NCBI GenBank assembly: GCA_003520745.1
Contig: DOUE01000021.1
Coordinates: 12,470 to 48,240 of the forward strand
Source of the DNA: Erysipelotrichaceae bacterium
GTDB lineage: Bacteria > Bacillota_I > Bacilli_A > Erysipelotrichales > Erysipelotrichaceae
Direction: 5' to 3'
Length of the DNA stretch: 35,771 bases
Part shown: one piece after another, positions 7,080 to 15,029 of the stretch
Layout: every line of letters begins with the position of its first letter
How positions within the stretch are numbered: position 1 is the stretch's first letter
Notes under the pieces: model-generated
What the model was told of the DNA's origin: nothing
The model's database searches: none
The model's input: the letters and a program-made list of their open reading frames with translations, nothing else
Position numbers and translations under genes: made by a program

Positions 7080-7094
7080 TCAACGAATGATAGA

Positions 7095-7952
7095 TTAGTA
7101 AGACAGACCCGGGTCGAAGAAGCCGATCAGAACGCCGACCAATGCGACGACAACGAGAATCAACATGACCGTGATCGGAGACATTTTCTTCTTCGTCATC
7201 AGATACCAGGTGAACAATACGGTCAACAAGGACAAGAGGTTCGGGAAAATCCCGTTCAGGGTGTCTTGCAGACGGAGGACATTCGCGACTTGTTCGCCGG
7301 CGGCATTGTAGTAGGTGCCGAGGTCGAATTTCAACGCGGTGGATACGCCGATCCAGGAAGCGGCCAAGGAACCGATAACGATGGTACCGACCATAACCAT
7401 GGATTCACGGAACGCCGTGGCTTGTTCGCCGATAACGACATCGACAGCACGGCCGCCCAGTTCGTAGCCTTTGTCAAAGATATACTTCATGAAGAACGTC
7501 ATGGTTCCGATATAGACGATCGCATAGAAGATCGCGCCTAACGGAGAACCATCGGTGGATAAACCTAAAGCGATGGACAACAAGATCGGGATATAGGTGC
7601 CGGGAATCAAGGAGTCGCCGATACCGGCTAACGGACCCATCAAACCAGCGCGGATACCATTGATCATTTCATCGTCGATTTCTTCATGTCCGTTCGCACG
7701 GGCTTCTTCCAAACCGACGGAGATACCGACAACCATCGAACCGATTTGCGGTTCGGTGTTGAAGAACGGAGTATAGGTCTTCAAGGAGCGCAGACGATGC
7801 GTGTCGTCTTTGTACAATTCTTTGATAACCGGAATCATCGCACACATAAAGCCAAACGTCTGCATGTGTTGGTGGGTGAATCCAGTCAAGTTTCCATTAT
7901 ACCACCACCAGAATGCTTGATCTTTCGTCTTTTTAGTTAATTTAACGCTCAT
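7095..7952 (-). CDS. PTS mannose/fructose/sorbose family component IID
   Basis: The 285-residue IID subunit of a mannose-family PTS permease, forming the membrane complex with IIC. It starts MSVKLTKKTKDQAFW. It has the family features: Q-H-M-Q-T/F-G-F near residue 30, FFNTEPQIGSMVVGISVGLEE, the GLMGPLAGIGDSLIPGTYIP segment and a hydrophobic C-terminal helix ending FFDPGLSY. I chose the ATG at 7950-7952, 9 bases after GAGGAGG, rather than the earlier in-frame ATGs. It begins one base after the IIC stop, with its ribosome binding site inside the IIC reading frame. Substrate is not readable from sequence. Confidence 0.93.
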   Translation of the reverse strand: MSVKLTKKTKDQAFWWWYNGNLTGFTHQHMQTFGFMCAMIPVIKELYKDDTHRLRSLKTYTPFFNTEPQIGSMVVGISVGLEEARANGHEEIDDEMINGIRAGLMGPLAGIGDSLIPGTYIPILLSIALGLSTDGSPLGAIFYAIVYIGTMTFFMKYIFDKGYELGGRAVDVVIGEQATAFRESMVMVGTIVIGSLAASWIGVSTALKFDLGTYYNAAGEQVANVLRLQDTLNGIFPNLLSLLTVLFTWYLMTKKKMSPITVMLILVVVALVGVLIGFFDPGLSY

Positions 7953-7953
7953 C

Positions 7954-8778
7954 TTAGAGATCCTCCTCATGGGAAGCGGACTTCTTACCGGCTCCAACCA
8001 TAATAATCTTGTAATTCAAGAAGGCAATCATAGCGCCGACGAACGCGGCTCCGACCAAGTTGATCTTCAATGCTGCGGCGAGAGTGAAGCCGAAGAAGAA
8101 GATGATAAGGTCGACTGGATTCTGAACGACTTGTTTCAACAGGATCCCGATACCAACGGCCGGTAGTAACGAACCGAGGGTGAACATCGTCTTCATCGGG
8201 ATACCATCCATCGGCAACCATTCTTTCAAGTTCGCGACGATATCGGTACCATAGTAGGTAATGAAGAACGTCGGAAGGAAAGCGATGACGAAGTGGGAAA
8301 TCAACGGGAAGATGAAGTTCGTAAGATAGATGATTCTGTAATTCAGTTTGTCGATGGCTTTCCAACCGATTTGTTGCCAAATCAAGTTCATCGTCGCGGT
8401 GGAATAGAACATGACGGTTCCGACCGTACCGACCAAAGCACCGATGGAAACGGCTAGACCGGCTCCTTGCGCGGATGCAGGATTCAAACCGGCGCCCTTA
8501 ACGGCAGCAACCGCCAACGGGATACCGATATACGAAACGGCACGCAAGTCGGCGGATACGGTTCCGCCCGGAGTAACCAACGCGATGTAAACGACTTGGA
8601 TCGCGGCTCCGACCATGATGGACGTCTTCACGTCACCTAAGATCAAACCGACGACAAGAGATGCGACCAACGGTCTGGACAAGGTGTACCAAGAGTACGT
8701 CGTGCCGAGAGCGCCGATGACGGATGTCAGCGATGCCATGACCGCTAACAATAAGGCTTGAAAGATATTAATCTCCAT
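7954..8778 (-). CDS. PTS mannose/fructose/sorbose family component IIC
   Basis: The 274-residue membrane IIC subunit, starting MEINIFQALLLAVMASL, with several hydrophobic helices and the family's glycine-rich MVGAAIQVVYIALVTPGGT segment followed by SADLRAVSYIGIPLAVA. GGGAGGG lies 5 bases before the ATG. It follows IIB after a 58-bp gap that contains a hairpin (8824-8846) and precedes IID by one base. Together with IIA, IIB and IID it makes a complete transporter phosphorylated through HPr; ptsH and ptsI are not in the window. Confidence 0.93.
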   Translation of the reverse strand: MEINIFQALLLAVMASLTSVIGALGTTYSWYTLSRPLVASLVVGLILGDVKTSIMVGAAIQVVYIALVTPGGTVSADLRAVSYIGIPLAVAAVKGAGLNPASAQGAGLAVSIGALVGTVGTVMFYSTATMNLIWQQIGWKAIDKLNYRIIYLTNFIFPLISHFVIAFLPTFFITYYGTDIVANLKEWLPMDGIPMKTMFTLGSLLPAVGIGILLKQVVQNPVDLIIFFFGFTLAAALKINLVGAAFVGAMIAFLNYKIIMVGAGKKSASHEEDL

Positions 8779-8823
8779 AAAACCCTCCCTTTCTTTCAGG
8801 TTTTTAATCTATCAATATCGGAA

Positions 8824-8846
8824 ATACAAGTCACTCTCACTTGTAT
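8824..8846 (-). other. Intercistronic hairpin between IIB and IIC
   Basis: ATACAAGT (8824-8831) and ACTTGTAT (8839-8846) are perfectly complementary with a 7-base loop and overlap the IIB stop codon. No U-run follows, so an RNA-stability or processing element is likelier than a terminator (inference). Confidence 0.5.
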
Positions 8847-9331
8847 CCGAACATTGAACGGAATTTGGGCCAGTATCCGACCGCGTCTTCTTTGACGAGC
8901 GCGAACAGGATTTCATAACCGGCTTGGTGGATCTTCTCGAATGCATCCGCTTCGTTTTGCATCAGAGATTGGTTGTTCCCGATCTTAACGGCACCGGGAC
9001 GGTCGTTGGCGGGTCCGACGCAGACCAGTTTCGGTCCGGGCTTGAATCCGTCGTCGACGAGGATCTTCGCCATCAGCATCGGTTCCTTGGTGATCAAGAA
9101 ATAGTTCTTCTGGCTTTGTAGGACTTTGTCGCATTTCTCCAACCATTCGGCGTACGTCCAGATATAGGTCGGTTTGCCGGTGGCGGACAAGAACGAAGCT
9201 TTGATGAAGGATGTGTTGGCCGCATGGTCGTTGACCGCTACGATCGCATCGCAGGGGTATTCCTTCGACCAACGGGTGGTGATTTGACCGTGGATAATGC
9301 GGTCATCGACGCGTAAGAATGTTATTGCCAT
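8837..9331 (-). CDS. PTS mannose/fructose/sorbose family component IIB
   Basis: The 164-residue cytosolic IIB phosphocarrier. The N-terminal MAITFLRVDDRIIHGQITTRW is the family signature, and His14 in RIIHGQ is the phosphorylated residue. The later VGPANDRPGAVKIGNN segment resembles the usual N-x-G-N region. It takes phosphate from His9 of IIA, encoded 9 bp upstream, and passes it to the sugar. AGGAGGTTAGTATG gives a clear start. Length is normal for sorbose-type IIB. Confidence 0.94.
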   Translation of the reverse strand: MAITFLRVDDRIIHGQITTRWSKEYPCDAIVAVNDHAANTSFIKASFLSATGKPTYIWTYAEWLEKCDKVLQSQKNYFLITKEPMLMAKILVDDGFKPGPKLVCVGPANDRPGAVKIGNNQSLMQNEADAFEKIHQAGYEILFALVKEDAVGYWPKFRSMFGYK

Positions 9332-9340
9332 ACTAACCTC

Positions 9341-9772
9341 CTAGAGTTCTTCCTCTTGATAATCGGTAACGGCGTCCATCTGGAACAGAGTGACCCCGAG
9401 TCTGCCTTCGCTCAATACCGCCTCGATCATGTCTTGCTTTTCAAGATTGTCTTTCATCAGGACGGCTGTCAGAACCATCGGCATGTTCATGCCCGCGAAG
9501 ACCGTCGTTTTGGCGAACAATCCGCGTTGGTTCAACACTTCGATCGACGTCGTGAACGGCGATCCGCTCAAGATGTCGCTAAACAAAAGAACTTCGTCGT
9601 CGCTTGTCAGCGGTTCGACCAGTTTTCTAAAATTCTCGGCGAAATCGTTGGTGCCCATATCCTCTTCCAGGGATGTACTTAGGATGTCGTCGCGTTTTCC
9701 GCTCATCATCATGACGGCGGATTGCAAACCTTGCGCGAAATGACCGTGACTTACCAAGATGACATATTTCAT
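9341..9772 (-). CDS. PTS mannose/fructose/sorbose family component IIA
   Basis: The 143-residue IIA phosphocarrier, first gene of the transporter operon. MKYVILVSHGHFAQGL contains the phosphorylatable His9 (in the S-H-G position of ManX His10), followed by LLFSDILSGSPFTTS and the GMNMPMVLTAVL segment typical of the family. AAGGAG lies 8 bases before the ATG and a strong promoter precedes it (9820-9848). The protein is the separate IIA form, not a IIAB fusion as in E. coli ManX. Confidence 0.94.
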   Translation of the reverse strand: MKYVILVSHGHFAQGLQSAVMMMSGKRDDILSTSLEEDMGTNDFAENFRKLVEPLTSDDEVLLFSDILSGSPFTTSIEVLNQRGLFAKTTVFAGMNMPMVLTAVLMKDNLEKQDMIEAVLSEGRLGVTLFQMDAVTDYQEEEL

Positions 9773-9819
9773 GTTTTGTTCTCCTTCAATCGAAAGGGGT
9801 TACATTAACTTCTAAACCT

Positions 9820-9848
9820 ATCATAGTTTATTTTATTGACCATTGCAA
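9820..9848 (-). promoter_or_regulatory. Promoter of the mannose-family PTS operon
   Basis: On the minus strand TTGCAA (9843-9848), a 17-bp spacer and TATGAT (9820-9825) lie about 50 bp before the IIA start. The upstream 100 bp is AT-rich and includes a further TATAAT (9933-9938 on the complement) without a good -35, TGTGAAAT at 9906, and the near-repeats TTTTTATCG and TTTTTGTCG. No palindromic operator or cre was found. Confidence 0.7.
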
Positions 9849-9955
9849 GACGATTTTGAAATAAATTGTAATTATTTGGAATGTTTTTATCGTTTTTGTC
9901 GGTTATGTGAAATACAAGATTTGTTTAGACATATTATACTATACAGATTGGGGAT

Positions 9956-10294
9956 CTAGTCAAGGAATTTCAAAAGCCCCAACGCCTGAATCGCATAAAG
10001 GACGATGAAAACGACGACCGGGATCCCGATGATGACCCAATACACGCGGTTGAATTTGGTTTGGAACTTATTCCAGTTCTCTTCGCTGTAATAGAATCGG
10101 TTGTCTTCGGTGCGAATGAGGATGTTGTCGGCCATCATGTTGGTGATGGTATAGGCGATGACGTTGGATGAGAGCGGAAGATCCTTGCAGATCTCCGCCG
10201 GTTGGGCGGTCTTCTCGCTGAAAGCCCGATGTTCCTTGAACGTATCGAGAACCAGTCTTCCGGCGGTTTTGCGTGGATTGATTTTGGTGGCCAT
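9956..10294 (-). CDS. Small winged-helix-like protein with C-terminal TM helix
   Basis: A 112-residue protein that I do not recognise. Residues about 8-75 read like a small winged helix: a first helix GRLVLDTFKEH, then PAEICKDLPLSSNVIAYTITNMMADNILIR as a helix-turn-helix, then the strand pair TEDNRFYYS. A charged linker and a single hydrophobic segment VYWVIIGIPVVVFIVLYAIQAL (about 83-104) complete it, leaving almost nothing outside the membrane. AAAGGAAATAAC precedes the chosen ATG (10292-10294), one base after the nanE stop. It sits between nanE and the PTS promoter, so a membrane-tethered regulator of that PTS is an attractive inference. It could equally be a protein-interaction domain that does not bind DNA. 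Confidence 0.65.
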   Translation of the reverse strand: MATKINPRKTAGRLVLDTFKEHRAFSEKTAQPAEICKDLPLSSNVIAYTITNMMADNILIRTEDNRFYYSEENWNKFQTKFNRVYWVIIGIPVVVFIVLYAIQALGLLKFLD

Positions 10295-10295
10295 G

Positions 10296-10988
10296 TTATT
10301 TCCTTTGGAGCGCTTCGACAAAACGTTGGGCGGTCAGATGCGGTCGTGTGATCGCACCCCCTACGACGACGCACAGCGCACCCAGCTCGATGCAACGGCG
10401 TGCTTCGTCGGTCGTGTTGATCTTCCCTTCAGCGATGACTTTGCCCGGGAAATCGCGGCAGAGTCTTTCGATCATCGGAAAACTGGGACCGTCGTATTGG
10501 TCGGAATAGTCCGTATACCCGCACAGCGTCGTTCCGATGAAATCCGCGCCGAGCTTGATCGCGTTGGCGCCTTCTTCATACGTCGAACAATCCGCCATGA
10601 TCAGGGCGTCGGGATACTTCGCTTTAATCTTTCTGACTAAATCATATGCTTTTTCACCCGTCGGCGCAAGACGGTTCGTACAATCGATCGCGATGATGTC
10701 GCTGCCGGCTTCCATCAGGGCGTCGACTTCGTTCATCGTCGGCGTTATGTAGACGTCGCTGCCTTCGAATTCCTGCTTCCAGATCCCAATCACCGGCAAA
10801 CCGGTGGCTTCTTTCATCTCTTTGACGTTCTTGGGTTCGTTGGCCCGCAGTCCGACCGCACCCGCCCATTTGGCGCTTTCCGCCATCTTCAGCATGATTC
10901 CTTCCCCATGGATGGGTTCACCTTCGAAACTCTGACAGGAGACGATCAAGCCGCCTTCGATCTGTCGGATCAATTCTTCTTTTTTCAT
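10296..10988 (-). CDS. nanE: N-acylglucosamine-6-phosphate 2-epimerase (second NanE)
   Basis: Second ManNAc-6-phosphate 2-epimerase of the window, 230 residues. It has GGLIVSCQSFEGEPIH, AVGLRANEP, PVIGIWKQEF (site lysine), VYITPT, IIAIDCTNR, ALIMADCSTYEEGANA, VIAEGKINTTDEA (acid/base Glu) and VVVGGAITRPHL. The start is the ATG at 10986-10988 with AGAGGACA upstream; it overlaps the cupin isomerase stop by 4 bases (ATGA). It differs considerably from the NanE at 2891-3625, so the two are old paralogues or separately acquired, and they lie under different regulators. It shares an operon with a cupin phosphoglucose isomerase, a long ManA and a winged-helix/TM protein. Confidence 0.92.
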   Translation of the reverse strand: MKKEELIRQIEGGLIVSCQSFEGEPIHGEGIMLKMAESAKWAGAVGLRANEPKNVKEMKEATGLPVIGIWKQEFEGSDVYITPTMNEVDALMEAGSDIIAIDCTNRLAPTGEKAYDLVRKIKAKYPDALIMADCSTYEEGANAIKLGADFIGTTLCGYTDYSDQYDGPSFPMIERLCRDFPGKVIAEGKINTTDEARRCIELGALCVVVGGAITRPHLTAQRFVEALQRK

Positions 10989-11548
10989 TGCTTGTCCTCT
11001 TTCCACACCGGTTGGTTGCCGACATTGAAACAGCGCACCGGGAATCCGCCGCGATCGATCGTTTCATAATCATGACCGGCCAACACGTTCCAACACGCAC
11101 CGACCGCCATGATATCGTCGGGATGGGTGTTGATGAGCCGGTGGGCATATTTCCCGTTGATGTAATGGACGGAACCGGGGAAGACCTTCTCCGCGAAGAC
11201 TTCATCCTTCCCGTCCCAATATAAGAGGAATCCTTCGCCTGAAAGGCCGAAATAGTATTCGTCGTAGTTCTTGTCCGCATGGAAATGACCGCGGGTGAAA
11301 CTGTATTCCCCTTCGACCGTATACGGATGAAGGTAGGTGACGCCGAAATTGAGCGTCCCTGCGACGGCCGGTGTCGGCGCCGGGATCGATACGACGCGAT
11401 AGGCGATCTTCTCTTGAAGTTCGCTTGGGATCGGATGAAGATAGGAAGCACCAAGCGCCCCGACCTTCTTCTCATACGCATCCAAATGGTTTCCACTGAG
11501 TGAAAAAGGCAGCGGAAAGCTAAAAGCGGGTGTATTACGAATTTCCAT
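10985..11548 (-). CDS. Cupin-type glucose-6-phosphate isomerase
   Basis: Interconverts glucose 6-phosphate and fructose 6-phosphate using a metal in a cupin barrel (the PGI type first known from archaea, GPI family). The key parts are present: FTRGHFHADKNYDEYYF supplies the His-x-His and Glu ligands, GLSGEGFLLYWDG follows, and GKYAHRLINTHPDD carries the last His. Length is 187 residues, normal for the family. The start is the second ATG (11546-11548) because GGAGG is 6 bases from it and abuts the earlier one. It overlaps the end of the long manA gene by 14 bases. A metal-dependent PGI beside NanE and ManA would route several hexose phosphates to fructose 6-phosphate. Confidence 0.85.
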   Translation of the reverse strand: MEIRNTPAFSFPLPFSLSGNHLDAYEKKVGALGASYLHPIPSELQEKIAYRVVSIPAPTPAVAGTLNFGVTYLHPYTVEGEYSFTRGHFHADKNYDEYYFGLSGEGFLLYWDGKDEVFAEKVFPGSVHYINGKYAHRLINTHPDDIMAVGACWNVLAGHDYETIDRGGFPVRCFNVGNQPVWKEDKQ

Positions 11549-13286
11549 AGTCATCCTCCCTGGTGCCACGGACGAACGCGTGGATCAATGCATGCTTCCC
11601 TTCCCCGACCGGTTTGACGATGAATCGTTTGACCGATGCGGGCACGATGAAACATTCCGCATAGTGGAATTCTGTTTCTTCGAAATGGTGGTCGGGATCG
11701 CTGATGAGTACGGTTTGCCCTTCCACCAACATCAATTCATGGACGGTGTTCCCGGTGTCGATTTCAAAAGGTTTGTCAAACCAGGTCCGTACGGTTTCGA
11801 TGAATTCCAGTTCATGCAGACCGGTCCTCTCTTGCCGTATCCCCTCTTCTTCATGGAGAAGTTGGATGTTGTTGACCAGATGGGAATGCACCCATTCCGT
11901 ATCCCGGTCGACTTGGATGACGTGTTCGGCATGGTCGAGATGGACGGGACGAGGACGTCCGTCCATGCCCAGTCTCCCCCAGTCCCACAGTTTGAAGGTG
12001 AAAATATAGGGTGTGGCGCTGATTTCCAAAACCACGGATTGCGTCCCGCTACAGTGGATCGTCCCGCCGGGGATGAGGAAATGATCATGTTTCTTCGCCG
12101 GGATGTTGTTGATGAATCGCGCGTCGTCGAAGGGTTTTTCTCCTCGTTGGGCCGCCCGCAAATCTTCCATCAGGTCGTCGAGCTTCGTCCCGGTTTTCAC
12201 CCCGAGATAGACATGGGCGCCTTCCCCCGCATCCAGCATATAGTAACTTTCGTCCTGGGTATAGGTCATCCCGAAGGTCCGTTGGATATAATCGGTCAGC
12301 GGATGGACTTGCAGGGAAAGGTTCCCGCCTTCCATCGTGTCCAAGAAGTCGAAGCGGATCGGGTATTCACGTCCGAACCGTGCGACGGTTTTCGCCCCCA
12401 TGAGGTTTTTGGATTCAAACAAGACCGCGTCCATAGCCTGGAGCGTAAAAGTTTCATCGTCGATTTTGAAACAGATCGCGTTCTCTTCCGGAACGCCGTT
12501 GAACGACCAGGCATAATTGGGTTTGTCTTGCGGAAGGTTGCAGTGTTCTTTCATCCATTGTCCGCCCCACACCCCGGGGTCGAAGTACGGGACCATGCTG
12601 AACGGCTTGGACGCAGTCTCGCGCAACGCCTGATCGACGGCTTGTTTACTCAAAAGTTTAGGTGTTTTGACCAGATCGTCGTCCAAAACATAGGCGACGC
12701 GGTCCCAAATCGAAATTTTGTGACGATCCGCGATCCGCCAGTCGACGAAATAACCGCGTTTAAACATACGCAGGGGATCTTCCTTGAAGTTGCCTGCGTT
12801 ATAATTATCCGACTCCCCGCGACGGAAGCGTAGCTGGATTTCCCAGCGCGAAACACTGGTCAGCCAGATGAGCGCGTCGTTACAGTAAAGCGAGCTCCCC
12901 AAACCGATCAACAGGCGCTTCCCCGTCGAGTCGTCGAAATCGGCCTGCAGTTTCGCCGAGCGTTCAGGATGTTTGATGTCTTTAATCGTCTTATGCGTGA
13001 TGTGCCCGAAAACCCGGTCATCCGTCAGATCGCTCGCGAGAAACGCGTCGAGCTCCTCGCCGGAATAATTGGCTAGATCCGTGTCGAAGACTTCATCGAA
13101 GAGACCTGAAAGCTCTTGGATCAGCCGAGCTTTGTTTGTCCCGGGATAAGTTTCGATCGCGACGACATCCTGGGTCATCAGCAAAACCGCCAGTTCATTG
13201 CGCAGCGCTTCGTAGCCGATCCTGATCTTTTCATCGACCGATGCGATTTGGATGAGAGGATGGGGACGGTAGAGATTTTTTTGCAT
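11535..13286 (-). CDS. Long class I mannose-6-phosphate isomerase
   Basis: A 583-residue member of the long class I mannose-6-phosphate isomerase group found in Firmicutes. The C-terminal two thirds (from about residue 245) is the catalytic double cupin: FDPGVWGGQW, IRFDFLDTMEGGNLSLQVHPL (Gln and His metal ligands), TQDESYYMLDAG (Glu ligand) and FLIPGGTIHCSGTQSVVLEIS (His ligand). The N-terminal 230 residues resemble a P-loop kinase-like fold, but the phosphate loop is degenerate (YPGTNKARLI, no G-K-S/T), so no ATPase activity is expected. CGGAGGT precedes the ATG. It leads the operon with cupin PGI, nanE and the winged-helix/TM gene and is divergent from the GntR regulator. Confidence 0.85.
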   Translation of the reverse strand: MQKNLYRPHPLIQIASVDEKIRIGYEALRNELAVLLMTQDVVAIETYPGTNKARLIQELSGLFDEVFDTDLANYSGEELDAFLASDLTDDRVFGHITHKTIKDIKHPERSAKLQADFDDSTGKRLLIGLGSSLYCNDALIWLTSVSRWEIQLRFRRGESDNYNAGNFKEDPLRMFKRGYFVDWRIADRHKISIWDRVAYVLDDDLVKTPKLLSKQAVDQALRETASKPFSMVPYFDPGVWGGQWMKEHCNLPQDKPNYAWSFNGVPEENAICFKIDDETFTLQAMDAVLFESKNLMGAKTVARFGREYPIRFDFLDTMEGGNLSLQVHPLTDYIQRTFGMTYTQDESYYMLDAGEGAHVYLGVKTGTKLDDLMEDLRAAQRGEKPFDDARFINNIPAKKHDHFLIPGGTIHCSGTQSVVLEISATPYIFTFKLWDWGRLGMDGRPRPVHLDHAEHVIQVDRDTEWVHSHLVNNIQLLHEEEGIRQERTGLHELEFIETVRTWFDKPFEIDTGNTVHELMLVEGQTVLISDPDHHFEETEFHYAECFIVPASVKRFIVKPVGEGKHALIHAFVRGTREDDYGNS

Positions 13287-13314
13287 GGTTTACCTCCGAA
13301 TTGTGCAGGAATAC

Positions 13315-13344
13315 ATTGAAACTTCCGTCAATACACCGTAAAGT
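13315..13344 (+). promoter_or_regulatory. Promoter and possible operator of the GntR gene
   Basis: TTGAAA (13316-13321), a 17-bp spacer and TAAAGT (13339-13344) precede the GntR start. An imperfect dyad ATTGA (13315-13319) and TCAAT (13328-13332) overlaps the -35. The 84-bp gap is shared with the divergent long manA operon, whose own promoter was not clear. Confidence 0.5.
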
Positions 13345-13370
13345 AAAAGATAAGAGAAGAGGGCTCGACG

Positions 13371-14060
13371 ATGACGAAATATCAAGAAATCGCGCAGGAT
13401 CTGATCCAACTGATCAAATCGGGGACGTACCGCGCCTGGGGCGCCATGGAAGGCGAACATATGTTGGCGAAACGCTATCAAGTGAGCCGCGCCACCATCC
13501 GCAAAGCGTTGAACGTCCTAAAGGAACAAGGCTACATCCATTCTAGACAAGGTTCCGGTATCTACGTGAATCCTGAAGAGTTTTATCAGGAACGTTTGAT
13601 GTTTACGATGTCCGACCGCTTCCGTAAAACACGGTTGGATTCGAAGGTTTTGAAATACACCGTGGAAGAAGCCAGCCCCGAATTGGATCGCCAATTCAGT
13701 TTAGGAAGCGACAAACGATTAGTCCATTATCTTCGCCTACGATCGCTGGAGAAGAAACCCTTGGTGTTGGAAGAAACCTGGATGCCGGTGGAACTGTTTC
13801 CGACCTTGACGAAGGAAATCCTGTTCGGATCGATCATGCAGTTCATGGAAGACCAAGGAAACGTCATCAGCCATGATTTCAAGACGATCAGGGCGATTCG
13901 ATTGGACGCAAACCAGGCGAAACATCTTCGCAAGGAAACCGACGACCTAAGCCTGCAGATCACCCATCATGTTTACTTCCTGAAGTCGATTTTGGCGCAA
14001 ATCACGATTGAAACGCAGGGCGACAACGAGATGAACGCCCTCTCCGTCCGCGAAAGATAA
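13371..14060 (+). CDS. GntR-family regulator with UTRA domain
   Basis: A 229-residue HutC-subfamily repressor. The N-terminal winged helix (about 1-68) reads MTKYQEIAQDLIQLIKSG, then LAKRYQVSRATIRKALNVLKE and IHSRQGSGIYV. The UTRA ligand domain (about 85-220) has YLRLRSLEKKPLVLEETWMP and the terminal IETQGDNEMNAL. UTRA regulators usually sense small sugar phosphates such as GlcN-6-P, GlcNAc-6-P or trehalose 6-phosphate. It is transcribed away from the long manA operon, the likely target. A GntR-style palindrome (23034-23049) lies 9 kb away in front of the SIS-SDR operon and could also be bound by it (inference). AGAAGAGGG precedes the ATG. Confidence 0.9.
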   Translation: MTKYQEIAQDLIQLIKSGTYRAWGAMEGEHMLAKRYQVSRATIRKALNVLKEQGYIHSRQGSGIYVNPEEFYQERLMFTMSDRFRKTRLDSKVLKYTVEEASPELDRQFSLGSDKRLVHYLRLRSLEKKPLVLEETWMPVELFPTLTKEILFGSIMQFMEDQGNVISHDFKTIRAIRLDANQAKHLRKETDDLSLQITHHVYFLKSILAQITIETQGDNEMNALSVRER

Positions 14061-14069
14061 AGAAATTAT

Positions 14070-14086
14070 CAGTCGCACCGCGACTG
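14070..14086 (-). terminator. Hairpin between GntR gene and manA
   Basis: CAGTCGC and GCGACTG pair around a 3-base loop. No run of U follows on the plus strand; on the minus strand ATAATTTCTTT follows, so it is a fair terminator for the manA operon only. Confidence 0.5.
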
Positions 14087-14090
14087 GGAA

Positions 14091-15029
14091 TCAGTCACGG
14101 TAGCTACTAACCAACGCCGTGATCTTTCCGTCGATTTCGACTTCTCCGAACGAATCCGGCACCAACAATGTGGTTCCGGGGCGAACGTCGATGTCATTCA
14201 CCTTACCTTCGCCCTCGATCACCGTGATGAAGTAGAAATGCGGTTCATCGAAGATGCCTTGGGTTTCCGTTTCGATTTTACGAAGAGTGAATTTCTTCGG
14301 TTCATCGATGAATTCGCTGATCAAACAACCCTTAAAGAGGAACGGTTCGGGATGGATCGGTCCTTTTTCTTGATGGGGGATCGTCAGGACATCCATCGCA
14401 CGGTCAAGATGAAGGTCGCGATGCTGTCCGGTCTTGGCGTCGACGCGGTTGTAATCGAAAATACGGTAGGTGATGTCCGCGTTGCGCGAGATTTCAAACG
14501 TGACGACGTTCTTTCCGATCGCATGGATCGTCCCGGCGGGAACATTGAGGAAATCACCCGCGTTCGCATCTACATAGGAGAGAAGTTCATCCCACTTCCC
14601 GTCATTTGCCTTCGTTAGGAATTCTTCCTTGGTTTTGGCCGTGTGTCCGAATTGGATTTTGTGGTTCCCGTTGGTTTCCAACACATACCAGGCTTCCGGT
14701 TTACCGTACGAACCATAGTGTTCAGTCGCGTAGCCCTCGGTCGGATGCACCTGGACCGAAAGATTGTCGATTGGATCCATCAAGGTGCAGCGGAGCGGGA
14801 ATTGTTCGCTGGCGCAGTTGAACCATTCCGGTAGTTTTTCATAGGCTTCACTCAGCGACATCCCGATTTCAGTCAACCGGTTATCCCCGTTGCCCTTGAG
14901 CGCGGCGACGCACCACATCTCTCCGATGCGGTCGATGTCGGTTTCTCCGTGGAATCTCGTCTTCATCATCGTTCCGCCCCAGATCCTCTCTTTGAAGATA
15001 GGCTCGACATGTACGATTTGCTTTTTCAT
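14091..15029 (-). CDS. manA: Mannose-6-phosphate isomerase, class I (short form)
   Basis: Interconverts mannose 6-phosphate and fructose 6-phosphate. At 312 residues it is the short Gram-positive form. It starts MKKQIVHVEPIFKERIWGG and has DNLSVQVHPTEGYA (Gln and His metal ligands), YGKPEAWYVLE (Glu ligand), VPAGTIHAIGKN (His ligand) and NADITYRIFDYNR (active-site Arg). All four metal ligands are present, unlike the ManA half of the upstream fusion. GAGGGG precedes the ATG, which overlaps the fusion gene's stop by 4 bases (ATGA). The two ManA domains are recognisably paralogous, so a tandem duplication followed by divergence is likely. Confidence 0.9.
   Translation of the reverse strand: MKKQIVHVEPIFKERIWGGTMMKTRFHGETDIDRIGEMWCVAALKGNGDNRLTEIGMSLSEAYEKLPEWFNCASEQFPLRCTLMDPIDNLSVQVHPTEGYATEHYGSYGKPEAWYVLETNGNHKIQFGHTAKTKEEFLTKANDGKWDELLSYVDANAGDFLNVPAGTIHAIGKNVVTFEISRNADITYRIFDYNRVDAKTGQHRDLHLDRAMDVLTIPHQEKGPIHPEPFLFKGCLISEFIDEPKKFTLRKIETETQGIFDEPHFYFITVIEGEGKVNDIDVRPGTTLLVPDSFGEVEIDGKITALVSSYRD

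Noticed and set aside
11580..12833. 417-codon open frame on the plus strand
   Set aside because: It is wholly antisense to the long manA gene, has no ribosome binding site or recognisable domain, and is a by-product of codon bias. The minus-strand frame has clear isomerase motifs.
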